From NCBI RefSeq assembly GCF_016446285.1, contig NZ_CP054140.1, positions 2,213,501 to 2,277,500 on the forward strand: a stretch of 64,000 bases of DNA, given 5' to 3'. Within the stretch, counting starts at the first letter, position 1. Each line of letters begins with the position of its first letter. Positions 28,167 to 37,987 of this stretch are shown piece after piece. Under the pieces are notes generated by a model, which made no database searches, was not told the DNA's origin, and saw only the letters and a program-made list of their open reading frames with translations. Both the position numbers and the translations under genes were made by a program. Source of the stretch: Desulfobulbus oligotrophicus (GTDB taxonomy: Bacteria; Desulfobacterota; Desulfobulbia; Desulfobulbales; Desulfobulbaceae).

Positions 28167-30674
28167 ATGGGGATTGTCAGTTTAACCATTAATGACCGTC
28201 CGGTTGAAGTGGAATCCGGAGCAACGGTGTTGGAAGCTGCTCGTGCGGCCGGTATCAGCATTCCCACCATCTGTGCCCATAAAGATCTGAACCCGCACGG
28301 GTCCTGCCGCATGTGCATTGTTGAGATAGAGGGTGTACGCGGTTATCCCACCTCCTGCACCACCCCGGTGGCACCCGGCATGCGCGTGACCACCGAATCA
28401 GAGCGTCTTACCACCCTGCGCAATCGCACTCTGGAACTGATGTTCTCCGGTCATCCGAACAGCTGTCTGGTCTGTCTGCACCGGGAGGCCTGTGAGCAGT
28501 ACCGGCCGCAGGCCGTCAAGGCGGCACGATCAACGCGCTGTGGTTTCTGTGCCAACCGTGACGAGTGTGATCTGCGCGAGATGGCGTTGCGAGCCGGAAG
28601 CAGGGAGCTTCACCTGCCGACCCTGTACGGTTCGTATCCGCTGGAACGGGATGATCCGTTCATGGATCGTGACTATAACCTCTGTATTCTCTGCGGCAGA
28701 TGCTGGCGTATCTGTGAAAAGATTCATGGTCAACCGGCCATATCCATTATCAACCGGGGCAAATGGGCTCGCATTGGTACCGCCTTTTCCCAGAGTCACC
28801 TCTATTCCGGTTGTACTTTCTGTGGTGCCTGCATTGATATCTGTCCCACCGGCACCCTGACGGACAGGTTTGCCCGCTGGCACGGGAAACCCGACAAAGA
28901 AACGGCATCGACCTGTCTTCTGTGCAGCGAGGGCTGTTCGATACTCTCTCAGAGTAAGCGGGGGCAGTTGGTGGCCAACACCATGATCGGATTTGACAGT
29001 ACCGACAGTCTCTGTGCTGTGGGGCGTTTTGCCTATGCCCAGATCGTCAACTCCAGCGGTCGGTTGATTCGTCCCATGGTACGGGAAGGTGAAGACCTCA
29101 TTCCCACGGATTGGGAGGCAGCGCTGCAAACAGCTGCAACTGGTCTGCTTGCTGCACAAGAGAAGGTTGCAACGGTGATTTCTGAAACCATCACCCGCGA
29201 AGAGCGATTTCTCTATCAGCAGTTAACTCGCTGTCTCGGCGACGAACTGTTTGTGCTGTCCGCCTCGAAGAGTAAAGATAATGAGGCGGCAGCCGCACTG
29301 ACCGCCGCTGTTCAGAAGGGGACTGTTCAGGCACTCATTGTAAACGGGCCGTTGGTACCTGCCGAAGTTGTAGAACAGGTACCCTTTGTCCTGGCCATTG
29401 ATTGTCTGCCCTCGGAACTCGCACGTCTGGCCACCGTGGTCCTGCCTGCAGCGATTCTCAGTGAAACAGAAGGCAGTTTTCGCACCAGTGCCGGTGTGAT
29501 TAAAAACATCGTTGCCGTAAGCAAGGCGCCTGGTTTTGCCCGGCCGGAATGGTCGATTCTTTGTGATCTCGGTCGGACCTTGGGGTTTGACGGGTTTACG
29601 CATCCCACGGCTATGGCAGTTGGCGATCTCATTGATGATGATCCTGCTCCCGGGATATTTGCCGGTAATCCCCGTCATAATGTCCGTGAAGTACCGTTTC
29701 GTTACCGGGGGCACGATCTTGCTACCCTTGTGCCCGCCCTGGCGGCATTCAAGCCGGCGCACAGTGTGAAACCACTGCCGGCTGAAGAGGCAGCGGATGA
29801 GGGGTTCGCAATCCTTGAAAAACAGGAGATTGTCCCCAATATGCACTTTTTCAAAGTTGACGCGCCCCAGGTGGCCAAATTTGCCCAGCCCGGCCAGTTT
29901 GTTATCCTTATGGCCCGGGAAACCTCGGAACGCTCTCCCTTTACCCTGGTGGATTGGAATGCCGAGGAAGGGTGGATCTCCCTGGTTATTGAAGAGGTCG
30001 GACGTTCCAGCCGCGAGTTGGCCTCACTGCAGAGCGGTGGACGCATTGCCCATGTCAGCGGTCCGCTGGGCATGCCTATGGCCATTGAAAAGAAAGGGAC
30101 GGTTCTGCTCGGTGGCGGCTGCTACGGAATCGGAGCGATCTATCCGCTGGCCCGGGCCCTTCGCCAGGCCGGTAATCGGGTGATCTGCACTATTGAGGCA
30201 TCCTCCTCCTATCTCCTCTATCAACAGGCAGAACTGCAACAGGTGTGCGATGAGCTGATTGTCGCCACCAAAGACGGCAGTGCCGGTGTCCGGGGCGGTG
30301 TCCAGGAGGTGTTGTCGCTGGTTGCCGCCCGGGAACCCATTCACCAGTTTATTGCCATTGGCTGTACTTTTATGATGCGCATGGTGACGGAGCTGAGCCG
30401 CACACTCAATATTCCAACCCTGGTGGCGTTGAATCCGATCATGGTCGATGGCACCGGTATGTGTGGCGCCTGCCGGGTTTCCATTGACAAGACAACCCGC
30501 TTTGCCTGCATAGACGGGCCGATTTTTGATGGGCATGGAGTTGATTGGGATGAGTTGGCCTCGCGGCGCAGCGCCTATGCCCGCCAGGAAGTGGAGGCAT
30601 TGTCACAACAGGTTGATCTGAATGCGCTGGTGTTCCGACCTGCCGGAGAAAGCTGCGGCTGTGGCGGCCATTAA
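28167..30674 (+). CDS. NuoG-like iron-sulfur subunit fused to an NfnA/SudB-type FAD domain
   Basis: The 835-residue protein is a fusion. Residues 1-80 form a [2Fe-2S] ferredoxin (Cys36, 47, 50, 64). A His-Cys [4Fe-4S] site follows (His96, Cys100, 103, 109). Then come two ferredoxin clusters (Cys173-183 and Cys216-226) and a molybdopterin-type [4Fe-4S] domain (Cys250, 253, 257, 283) whose molybdenum core is mostly missing. From about 546 to 830 it is an FAD/NAD reductase of the NfnA (ferredoxin:NADP reductase alpha) family with RSPFTLV, GGGCYGIGAIYP and a [2Fe-2S] site at Cys766/769/781. GAGGAAATATC precedes the ATG. Its partner NfnB is encoded next. Confidence 0.88.
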   Translation: MGIVSLTINDRPVEVESGATVLEAARAAGISIPTICAHKDLNPHGSCRMCIVEIEGVRGYPTSCTTPVAPGMRVTTESERLTTLRNRTLELMFSGHPNSCLVCLHREACEQYRPQAVKAARSTRCGFCANRDECDLREMALRAGSRELHLPTLYGSYPLERDDPFMDRDYNLCILCGRCWRICEKIHGQPAISIINRGKWARIGTAFSQSHLYSGCTFCGACIDICPTGTLTDRFARWHGKPDKETASTCLLCSEGCSILSQSKRGQLVANTMIGFDSTDSLCAVGRFAYAQIVNSSGRLIRPMVREGEDLIPTDWEAALQTAATGLLAAQEKVATVISETITREERFLYQQLTRCLGDELFVLSASKSKDNEAAAALTAAVQKGTVQALIVNGPLVPAEVVEQVPFVLAIDCLPSELARLATVVLPAAILSETEGSFRTSAGVIKNIVAVSKAPGFARPEWSILCDLGRTLGFDGFTHPTAMAVGDLIDDDPAPGIFAGNPRHNVREVPFRYRGHDLATLVPALAAFKPAHSVKPLPAEEAADEGFAILEKQEIVPNMHFFKVDAPQVAKFAQPGQFVILMARETSERSPFTLVDWNAEEGWISLVIEEVGRSSRELASLQSGGRIAHVSGPLGMPMAIEKKGTVLLGGGCYGIGAIYPLARALRQAGNRVICTIEASSSYLLYQQAELQQVCDELIVATKDGSAGVRGGVQEVLSLVAAREPIHQFIAIGCTFMMRMVTELSRTLNIPTLVALNPIMVDGTGMCGACRVSIDKTTRFACIDGPIFDGHGVDWDELASRRSAYARQEVEALSQQVDLNALVFRPAGESCGCGGH

Positions 30675-30695
30675 CAAGGAAACAGAAAGAATGTC

Positions 30696-32150
30696 ATGAA
30701 AACATCCAACGATGTTCAACAGGAAAAGAACGCTTCTCCTAAAAAAACACGGCTGAAGGTTCCCCGTCAGCCCATGCCGGAGCAGGATCCGCGCCGCCGA
30801 CGGTACAACTTTGAAGAGGTACCCCGTGGCTACAGTGAAGAGACAGCCATACTGGAGGCCACACGCTGTATTCAGTGTAAAAAACCGGGTTGTGTTGCCG
30901 GTTGTCCGGTCAACATCCATATCCCTGCATTTATCAAGCTGATAGCAGAAGGCCGGTTTGTCGACGCGTTGCTCAAATTAAAGGAACAGACCGCACTGCC
31001 GGCGGTCTGCGGCCGCGTCTGTCCTCAGGAAACCCAGTGCGAGGCACAGTGTATTCTCGGGAAAAAGGGCGAACCTGTTGCCATCGGCAGGCTGGAACGT
31101 TTTGCCGCTGACTATGCCCGCAAACACGGGGAGGTACCGGATCCGGTGAAGGCGGCAGCCACCGGCAAACGGGTGGCGGTCATCGGTTCCGGCCCGGCAG
31201 GGATCACCGTAGCCGGTGAGCTGGCTCGCTGGGGCCATGCGGTGGTGGTGTTCGAGGCCTTGCATCTTGCCGGTGGTGTCCTCATGTATGGCATCCCGCA
31301 GTTTCGTTTACCCAAGGAAATCGTCCAGTATGAGATCAATGCTCTGCAGCGGCTTGGTGTACAGATCCGCACGGATTACGTGATCGGCAGATCCGAGACT
31401 GTGCCGCAGCTTCTCACCCAGGGTTTTGACGCGGTATTCATTGCCACTGGTGCAGGGCTTCCTGTTTTTCTCGGCATACCAGGTGAAAACGCCATTGGTG
31501 TGTTTTCCGCCAACGAATTTCTTACCCGTGCCAATCTGATGCGGGCCATTGATTTTCCGCATTTTGCCACTTCTCCCATCCGTCCGCAACGGGCTGTGAC
31601 CGTTGGCGGCGGCAATGTGGCCATGGATTCGGCGCGGACAGCGCTTCGGCTCGGCAGCGAATCAACCATTGTTTATCGACGCAGTAAGGCCGAAATGCCG
31701 GCCAGGGCCGAAGAGGTGCACCATGCTGAGGAAGAGGGCGTGGCCTTTCATCTGCTGACCAATCCTGTGCAAATACTTTTTGATGCCCAAAATCGGGTGA
31801 CAGGCGTTGAATGTCTGCGCATGGAGCTGGGTGAACCTGATGCATCCGGACGACGGCGGCCGGTGGCTGTTGAGGGCAGCGAATTTGTCGTACCCGCTGA
31901 TACGGTTATTGTGGCCATCGGCAATCAACCCAACCCGCTGGTCCCGCAGACGTCACCGGAAATTACGACCAGTAAATGGGGGACGATCATAGCTGATTCT
32001 GAAACAATGATGACCTCCATGCCGGGTGTCTTTGCCGGCGGTGATATAGTTTCCGGTGCGGCAACAGTGATCAGTGCCATGGGCCAGGGGAAGAAGGCGG
32101 CTTCTGCCATGCATCGCTATCTGACCGGCCAGGAACCACCCCAGCTCTGA
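30696..32150 (+). CDS. NfnB-like NADPH-dependent oxidoreductase (GltD family)
   Basis: The 484-residue protein has two N-terminal [4Fe-4S] sites (CIQCKKPGC and CGRVCPQETQC), an FAD site (GSGPAGI), an NAD(P) site (GGGNVAMDSAR) and the C-terminal FAD seal (GVFAGGD). In NfnAB this large subunit carries the bifurcating FAD and binds NADPH. It lies 21 bases after the NuoG-NfnA fusion, which supplies the small-subunit equivalent, and not beside a gltB gene. Glutamate synthase small subunit is therefore the less likely reading. Confidence 0.88.
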   Translation: MKTSNDVQQEKNASPKKTRLKVPRQPMPEQDPRRRRYNFEEVPRGYSEETAILEATRCIQCKKPGCVAGCPVNIHIPAFIKLIAEGRFVDALLKLKEQTALPAVCGRVCPQETQCEAQCILGKKGEPVAIGRLERFAADYARKHGEVPDPVKAAATGKRVAVIGSGPAGITVAGELARWGHAVVVFEALHLAGGVLMYGIPQFRLPKEIVQYEINALQRLGVQIRTDYVIGRSETVPQLLTQGFDAVFIATGAGLPVFLGIPGENAIGVFSANEFLTRANLMRAIDFPHFATSPIRPQRAVTVGGGNVAMDSARTALRLGSESTIVYRRSKAEMPARAEEVHHAEEEGVAFHLLTNPVQILFDAQNRVTGVECLRMELGEPDASGRRRPVAVEGSEFVVPADTVIVAIGNQPNPLVPQTSPEITTSKWGTIIADSETMMTSMPGVFAGGDIVSGAATVISAMGQGKKAASAMHRYLTGQEPPQL

Positions 32151-32188
32151 TCAGGCTTGTTGCGCATTTTTTTGCACTGCCTGTCTCC

Positions 32189-32207
32189 TCATCCGAAAAA
32201 CGGATGA
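32189..32207 (+). other. Small hairpin after the Nfn operon
   Basis: TCATCCG pairs with CGGATGA around AAAAA. There is no T-run downstream, so it is at best a weak or rho-assisted terminator. Confidence 0.3.
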
Positions 32208-32306
32208 TGGGGTATAAGCCTGTGCAGCTGTTATTTTCAAGGTGTTCGCTACTGCTCACTCTACTCTGACCATCTCTCTGTAAACCGGTTTTTCGGTACA
32301 AAAAAC

Positions 32307-33446
32307 ATGAAACGTCACACACTTATTTTCCTTTTGTTACTGCCCCTGCTCACGCCGATACTGGCCCATGGACGTGCTCCGGTACAACCGCTTTCCCAGG
32401 ATCCGTATGCCTCGGCACTGCTGATTGACGCGGAGAGCGGTAAGGTCCTGTTTGAGGCAAATGCCGATTCCACGATTTATCCGGCCAGTGTGCTTAAGCT
32501 GATGACCCTTTATGTTATTCTCGATCGGGTTGAACAGGGGGCGCTCCGCCTGGATGAAGTGGTTCCGGTTACCGTGGAGGCGGCTAAAATAGGTGGATCA
32601 CAGGTCTATCTGGATCCACGAGAGCAGTTTCCGGTTGATGAGTTGCTGTACGCTTTAATGGTGCAGTCGGCCAACGATGCTGCTGTGGCACTTGCCACAC
32701 ATGTTGCCGGGTCCAAAGAAGGATTTGTTGCCCTGATGAATCAAAAAGCCCAGGAATTGGGCATGAAAAACAGCCGTTTTTATTCAGTACACGGTCTGCC
32801 TCCCAGTAAAGGACAACTGCCGGATGTAACCACTGCCCGTGATCTGGCCATTCTGTGCAGAGAGCTTGTCAAACGCCCTCAGGCGTTAACGTACACCAGC
32901 ACCCAGACCAGAGATTTCCGCGACGGGAAATTTATTATGCGTAACCACAATAAACTGCTTGGGCAGGTAGCCGGTGCTGACGGGTTGAAAACCGGGTACT
33001 ATCAGGCCGCAGGCTTTTCCATCGCAGCAACTGCACAGCGCAGCGGGGTACGCATCATTGCTCTGGTCATGGGGAGTAAGGATCGAAAGGTTCGGGATGC
33101 CAAAGCAGTTGAACTGATCAACAGGGGCTTTACCCTTATCCCGCCAAAGATGGAAACTGTTGCGACAGCAGGCGCAGTAGCAACTCAACAGGGTGCATCC
33201 GTTACTGCTGACACCGGCATAACCTTTGCCACTCCGCAGGCATCAGAGACTGACATACTTTCCGGTGCAGAGGAACAGCCGGATAAGCCGGACAGTGCCG
33301 GTACAAAACGCGGGAGCAGCCTGGGACTGTTGTTTATCGGAATTGGTGTCGGCTTTTTATTTTTCCTGCTCGCCCTGGGAGTGGTCATTTTGGTTATGAA
33401 ACGGCGAGCAGGTAATGTCCGTTCCCGCTACCGGGGGAGAGGGTAA
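32307..33446 (+). CDS. D-alanyl-D-alanine carboxypeptidase (PBP5/6, peptidase S11)
   Basis: The enzyme trims the terminal D-Ala from peptidoglycan pentapeptides in the periplasm. The 379-residue protein has a signal peptide and all three penicillin-binding motifs: SVLK (Ser nucleophile), SAN and KTG. After the catalytic domain comes a Ser/Thr/Ala-rich linker, and then a real membrane helix near residues 330-365 followed by Lys-Arg-Arg, instead of the amphipathic anchor of E. coli PBP5. It is a single gene with a terminator 30 bases downstream. Confidence 0.92.
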   Translation: MKRHTLIFLLLLPLLTPILAHGRAPVQPLSQDPYASALLIDAESGKVLFEANADSTIYPASVLKLMTLYVILDRVEQGALRLDEVVPVTVEAAKIGGSQVYLDPREQFPVDELLYALMVQSANDAAVALATHVAGSKEGFVALMNQKAQELGMKNSRFYSVHGLPPSKGQLPDVTTARDLAILCRELVKRPQALTYTSTQTRDFRDGKFIMRNHNKLLGQVAGADGLKTGYYQAAGFSIAATAQRSGVRIIALVMGSKDRKVRDAKAVELINRGFTLIPPKMETVATAGAVATQQGASVTADTGITFATPQASETDILSGAEEQPDKPDSAGTKRGSSLGLLFIGIGVGFLFFLLALGVVILVMKRRAGNVRSRYRGRG

Positions 33447-33474
33447 ACCTGTGACGGTCAGCTTCCGGACGCAC

Positions 33475-33511
33475 AAACTCCTTGACAACAGCATGTTGCA
33501 AGGAGTTTTTT
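33475..33511 (+). terminator. Intrinsic terminator after the carboxypeptidase gene
   Basis: AACTCCTTG-CAACA pairs with TGTTG-AAGGAGTT, with one bulged base on the 5' arm, a three-to-four-base loop and a following T-run. Confidence 0.85.
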
Positions 33512-33613
33512 ATTGGCATGTCAGGAAAAAGCACTGATACGGCTGGTGAGATCCCAAGGTGGTCTTATTGTATGGGTTTATACAAAAAAAAGACCCCAAT
33601 GGAGAAGACGACT

Positions 33614-34702
33614 ATGATCCCATTACGCAATATCACTTACTGGCTGTTATGGATTGCTGCTGGTACAACTTTTGTCGTTGATAATCAGGTTTTCGGTGGA
33701 CCTGAACAGCCATCCTCCCCGGATCTGACCGACGATCACCAGAAGGTGGCGATATTTGCCGGTGGTTGTTTCTGGTGCATGGAGTCTCCTTTTGCACAAT
33801 TAAAAGGAGTCGTCACGGTCGAGTCCGGTTATACTGGGGGAACGACAACAGACCCCACGTATGAAAACTATATGGCAGGCGGTCATGTGGAGGCCGTTCG
33901 CATTGTGTACGACTCCGGACAGATCACCTATAAAGCGTTGCTCGATACGTTCTGGCGTCAGATAGATCCAACCGACACCGGCGGACAGTTTGTTGATCGC
34001 GGATCCGGTTATATGCCCGCCATCTTTTATCAGGACGAGGACCAACGAATTCAGGCCGAACAGTCAAAGAACGAGTTGGCCGCAAGCGGTCTTTTTGCAA
34101 AGCCGCCGGCTATTCCGATTCTGCCGGCAACACCTTTTTATCGCGCCGAAGAGTACCATCAGGGTTTTTATAAGAGAAATCCGCTGCATTATGCCAACTA
34201 TCGCCAGGGTTCCGGCAGAGATGCTTTTCTCCGGAAAATCTGGCCGCAGCAAACGGCAGCATCACAGGAAAGCGATCAAGAGCTCCGGAAACGTCTGACC
34301 CCGTTACAGTATGAAGTCACCCGGAAAAACGGCACTGAACCGCCATTTGACAATGCCTACTGGAACAACCATCAGGAAGGTATCTATGTTGATATTGTTT
34401 CCGGGGAACCGTTGTTTGCCTCAACCGACAAGTTTGATTCCGGAACCGGCTGGCCGAGTTTCACCAGGCCTCTGGTGCCTGAAAACATAGTGGAGAAGGC
34501 GGATCGGACTCTGCTCACTCACCGCACTGAGGTGCGCAGCAAGATGGGCAACACTCACCTGGGTCATGTGTTTAGCGATGGACCTCCGCCGACCGGGCTG
34601 CGATACTGTATCAACTCTGCTGCCCTGCGATTTGTCCCTAAAGAGCAGTTAGCCCGGGAGGGACTGGAACACTTCAAAACTTTATTTGGAACGAAACGAT
34701 GA
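33614..34702 (+). CDS. msrAB: Exported fused methionine sulfoxide reductase MsrA-MsrB
   Basis: The 362-residue protein reduces both S- and R-methionine sulfoxide. An N-terminal signal sequence (about residues 1-24) points to the periplasm. MsrA has the GCFWCME site (catalytic Cys52) and MsrB the GTGWPSF and RYCINSAAL motifs (catalytic Cys332). MsrB lacks the two CxxC zinc pairs, as many fused forms do. The ATG at 33614 is chosen because GGAGAAG is ideally spaced; the frame runs open further upstream without support. Its stop overlaps the start of a solute-binding protein gene (ATGA). Confidence 0.9.
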   Translation: MIPLRNITYWLLWIAAGTTFVVDNQVFGGPEQPSSPDLTDDHQKVAIFAGGCFWCMESPFAQLKGVVTVESGYTGGTTTDPTYENYMAGGHVEAVRIVYDSGQITYKALLDTFWRQIDPTDTGGQFVDRGSGYMPAIFYQDEDQRIQAEQSKNELAASGLFAKPPAIPILPATPFYRAEEYHQGFYKRNPLHYANYRQGSGRDAFLRKIWPQQTAASQESDQELRKRLTPLQYEVTRKNGTEPPFDNAYWNNHQEGIYVDIVSGEPLFASTDKFDSGTGWPSFTRPLVPENIVEKADRTLLTHRTEVRSKMGNTHLGHVFSDGPPPTGLRYCINSAALRFVPKEQLAREGLEHFKTLFGTKR

Positions 34703-35538
34703 TTCGACGACAAAAAAAAGATATGCTGCGTTGTGTTGCTGTACTGATGGTCACTGCAGTTGTGTTTTGGGCTGCAGATGTGCGTGCTGGGGAGCTCCAG
34801 CAGAAACTGGCCGCGGAAAGCGCCATTGAGCAGGTCATGCAAAGAGGTGTGCTTCGGGTTGGGCTGGATGTCTTTGTTCCCTGGGCCATGAAGGATAAAA
34901 AGGGGGAGCTGATCGGTTTTGAGATCGATATTGCCAGACAGCTTGCCAAAGACATGGGGGTTAAGATAGAATTTGTACCCACCAAATGGTCCGGCATTAT
35001 TCCTTCGCTCATTGCCGGTAAATTCGATCTCATCATCGGCGGCATGACCATTACTGCAGAGCGTAACCTTAAAATTAACTTCACAGACCCCTATTATTTC
35101 ACAGGGCAGGGGGTGCTGGCGCATAAAAAGATGACATCAGGCTGGCAACTGGACGATTTTAATAAACCTGAGGTCACCATAGCAGCCCGTCTGGGCGCAA
35201 CCGCTGCCTTAGCTGCCAAAGAGCGGTTTCCCAAGGCAACGCTTCGGCTGTTTGATGATGAGCCGGCCGCTGTCCAGGAGGTGAAAAACGGCCGGGCACA
35301 TGCCATGGTCGCCGGTCAGCCGCTACCGGTTCACAGTGCGGCCGCCAATCCTGAAATACTGGCGGCATATCCTGATCAGTTGCTGGAGGAACCCATTTGC
35401 ATGGGAGTGCGGAAGGGCGACATCGACACCCTTAACTTTTTAAACAACTGGATAGCCGCGGAAAGGAATAAAAGCTGGATAGACAAACGCCGCCATTACT
35501 GGTTTGAAACAACGGAATGGCAGCAACTTGTCCAATAA
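34699..35538 (+). CDS. Amino-acid ABC transporter substrate-binding protein (SBP family 3)
   Basis: The 279-residue protein has a signal peptide (cleavage near VRAG, residue 30) and the family 3 fold, with the [15 protein letters not shown] signature and the [19 protein letters not shown] segment of polar amino-acid binders. It binds its ligand in the periplasm and delivers it to the permease encoded next. The four-base overlap with msrAB suggests one transcript and hints that the ligand may be methionine, its sulfoxide or a peptide product; this is inference. Confidence 0.88.
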   Translation: MIRRQKKDMLRCVAVLMVTAVVFWAADVRAGELQQKLAAESAIEQVMQRGVLRVGLDVFVPWAMKDKKGELIGFEIDIARQLAKDMGVKIEFVPTKWSGIIPSLIAGKFDLIIGGMTITAERNLKINFTDPYYFTGQGVLAHKKMTSGWQLDDFNKPEVTIAARLGATAALAAKERFPKATLRLFDDEPAAVQEVKNGRAHAMVAGQPLPVHSAAANPEILAAYPDQLLEEPICMGVRKGDIDTLNFLNNWIAAERNKSWIDKRRHYWFETTEWQQLVQ

Positions 35539-36445
35539 AACCCCGGGTATTTTTTTGACCTTGTTCGGATCCATCAAAGCCCGACGTTTTACGCGACTTG
35601 ATGGTCTGCTCCTGCTTGTTTTCAGTGCGCTTATCGGTATCTTTGCTTACCGGATCGCAGCGCACCTGCAGTATGACTGGCAGTGGGAAAAAATCCCCCA
35701 ATTTCTGTTTCGCTACGATACAGAGGCTGGACAGTGGGTGCCCAACTACCTGATCCACGGCCTGCTGACCACGGTCCGGCTCGGTGTATGGAGCGGTCTT
35801 TTAGCCATTGTCCTGGGTCAGGTTGTAGCTCTGGCCCGGGTAAGTCGCTGGCTGTACTGGCGACTTATGGCCCGTTCGTACATCGAACTGATGCGCAACC
35901 TGCCACCCCTGGTCATCATCTTTATACTGTACTTCTTTCTGGCTGATCAGCTGGTCCCGATTCTCGATCTGCAGACTCTGGCGAGGCAGGCGTCGCCGCA
36001 GATGCAGCAGCTGATCACCCTGCTTTTTGCGGCACCGGATCAGTTTTCCGCCTTCTTTTCCGCCGTCATTACCCTGGCACTCTTTGAAAGTGCCTATGTT
36101 GCTGAAATCCTTCGGGCCGGCATCGAATCTGTCGAGCGGGGACAGTGGGATGCCAGTCATGCCCTCGGCCTGACCAGGCTGCAGACGCTCCAGCACATCA
36201 TTTTACCCCAGGCGGTTCGACGGGTGCTGCCGCCGCTTGCCGGACAGATGATCTCACTGATTAAAGATTCGGCCATTGTTTCGGTGATTTCAATACAGGA
36301 ACTCACCTACCAGGGGACCCAGCTCATGGCATCAACCTACCTGACCATTGAGGTCTGGCTGACCATTGCTGTGCTTTACTTTCTGCTCACCTTTCCCTGC
36401 TCACTCATCGTCGGTCGTATGGATCGTACGTTGAACCGTCAGTAG
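35504..36445 (+). CDS. Amino-acid ABC transporter permease (His/Glu/Gln type)
   Basis: The inner-membrane permease has an N-terminal helix, then the BPD_transp_1 core with the EAA loop near residue 200 (ESVERGQWDASHALGLT) that docks the ATPase. The frame overlaps the binding-protein gene by 35 bases. No ATG is available early, so the start is a TTG, at 35504 or 35528, giving 305-313 residues. No ATP-binding subunit gene lies in this unit, and the ATPase must come from elsewhere. An M48 protease gene follows after 115 bases. Confidence 0.85.
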   Translation: MKQRNGSNLSNKTPGIFLTLFGSIKARRFTRLDGLLLLVFSALIGIFAYRIAAHLQYDWQWEKIPQFLFRYDTEAGQWVPNYLIHGLLTTVRLGVWSGLLAIVLGQVVALARVSRWLYWRLMARSYIELMRNLPPLVIIFILYFFLADQLVPILDLQTLARQASPQMQQLITLLFAAPDQFSAFFSAVITLALFESAYVAEILRAGIESVERGQWDASHALGLTRLQTLQHIILPQAVRRVLPPLAGQMISLIKDSAIVSVISIQELTYQGTQLMASTYLTIEVWLTIAVLYFLLTFPCSLIVGRMDRTLNRQ

Positions 36446-36560
36446 CAAACTTTTTTGGCCGAAGAGTTGCGACGAGTTACGGAACGCGTTACCTATATAT
36501 CTGTTGTCGTTTGTCTCAGTATGAAAAACAGCAGGCGGAATAACTTTATTGTGTAGTTGT

Positions 36561-37982
36561 ATGATTCGAGATTCTTTATTTTTTCGATGGGTTGCCCTTG
36601 TTACCCTTGTTGCCTGTCTGACCTGGCCTGCACAGGTAAGAGCCTTGAGTATCGGTGAAGAGCGGAAAATTGGTGAATACCTGCTCTACTCCATGCGTAA
36701 GGAGCTGGCCACCCTGGACGATCCGGATATCAGTCAGTATATCAACAGGTTAGGAAAGACTGTTCTTGAAAATATCGGGCCGCAACATTTTGATTATCAT
36801 TTTTTTGTGGTGAAAAGCGATCAGTTCAATGCCTTTGCCGCTCCGGCCGGCCTGGTATTTTTTTATACTGGTCTGATTGAAACCATGAAAACGGAAGATC
36901 AGCTGCTCAGTGTTTTAGCTCATGAAATCGGTCACGTTGTCAGCCGTCATATTGCGCAACGGCTGGATAAGAGCAGTAAAATCAGTGCTCTATCTCTTAT
37001 TCTTGGGGCCGCCGGCCTGGCCCTGGGTGTTCCCGGTCTTTCGCAGGGACTGCTGACCGGTTCTCTGGCTGCAGGTCAGACCCTGAACCTCAAGTACAGC
37101 CGTGAAGACGAAGAACAGGCTGATCGCCTGGCCTTTACCTGGATGCAGCGGATGCAGCGGGATCCGGAGTCCATGCGGGAGATGCTGCAGACCATGCGGC
37201 GCATTACCCGCTATCAGTTCGGTCCCGGTACACCGCAATATCTGCTCACTCACCCCGACCCTGAGGCACGTTTGGGGTATGTTGAATCGCTTATTGAACG
37301 GGAACAGCAGAAACAAAAACCTTCAGCTTATGTACCAACGGATAACTTTGCGTTCTTACGTTTTAAGTATCGTGTTCTTATCCAATCCACAGACCTGGAC
37401 AAGCTCCGCATCTCGTGTGTAACTTTGGTGAATTCGGCCAAGGAGGCTGAACAGCGGCATATGGGCAGATATGGTTTAGCGCTGTTGGATGCCCAGGACC
37501 ACAAGTATGAACAGGCGTTGCACCACTTGGACAGGGTTCGTGAACAGTATCCCCGGGAAACTATCCTTGACGTTGACCGTGCCGTCATCCTTCTGCAAAG
37601 CGGTCGTCACAGTGAGGCTCGTCCTGTTCTCGAACAGGCGATACAACGCGATGCAAACGACATGTACGGTGTGTATCAGCTGGGGAAGCTGGAATCAATG
37701 ACCGGTAACTACCCAAAAGCACGACAGCTACTGCTGCGGGTGGCAGCGGTGATGCCTGAATACGCACAACTCTACTTTGACCTGGGACAGCTTGAGGCCA
37801 ACAGCGGCAGGGAAGGGGCCAGTGTTTTTTATCTGGCAAAGTACAACCTGTACCGAGGGAACATTAAAACGGCAAAACAGTACTTCATGCGGTCGGCAAA
37901 GGATGCAACACTACCGGAAAGCATGCGATCTGAGGCCAAACTTGCTGTTGAAAGACTCGATGAACTGGAAAAAGAGATGTGA
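36561..37982 (+). CDS. M48 family metalloprotease with TPR repeats (BepA-like)
   Basis: The protein (473 residues from the ATG) has a signal peptide, an M48 zinc-protease domain with HEIGH in VLAHEIGHVVSRH and the downstream glutamate ligand region EEQADRLAF, and a C-terminal tetratricopeptide-type helical repeat region. This matches the BepA/YfgC class, which monitors outer-membrane protein assembly in the periplasm. No clear ribosome site precedes the ATG; a TTG at 36549 is an alternative. It nearly abuts nikR. Confidence 0.88.
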   Translation: MIRDSLFFRWVALVTLVACLTWPAQVRALSIGEERKIGEYLLYSMRKELATLDDPDISQYINRLGKTVLENIGPQHFDYHFFVVKSDQFNAFAAPAGLVFFYTGLIETMKTEDQLLSVLAHEIGHVVSRHIAQRLDKSSKISALSLILGAAGLALGVPGLSQGLLTGSLAAGQTLNLKYSREDEEQADRLAFTWMQRMQRDPESMREMLQTMRRITRYQFGPGTPQYLLTHPDPEARLGYVESLIEREQQKQKPSAYVPTDNFAFLRFKYRVLIQSTDLDKLRISCVTLVNSAKEAEQRHMGRYGLALLDAQDHKYEQALHHLDRVREQYPRETILDVDRAVILLQSGRHSEARPVLEQAIQRDANDMYGVYQLGKLESMTGNYPKARQLLLRVAAVMPEYAQLYFDLGQLEANSGREGASVFYLAKYNLYRGNIKTAKQYFMRSAKDATLPESMRSEAKLAVERLDELEKEM

Positions 37983-37987
37983 CAGCC

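Noticed and set aside
36519-36546. GTATGA half-site suggestive of a NikR operator before the M48 protease gene
   Set aside because: The second half (TAACTT) does not match TCATAC at the required spacing.
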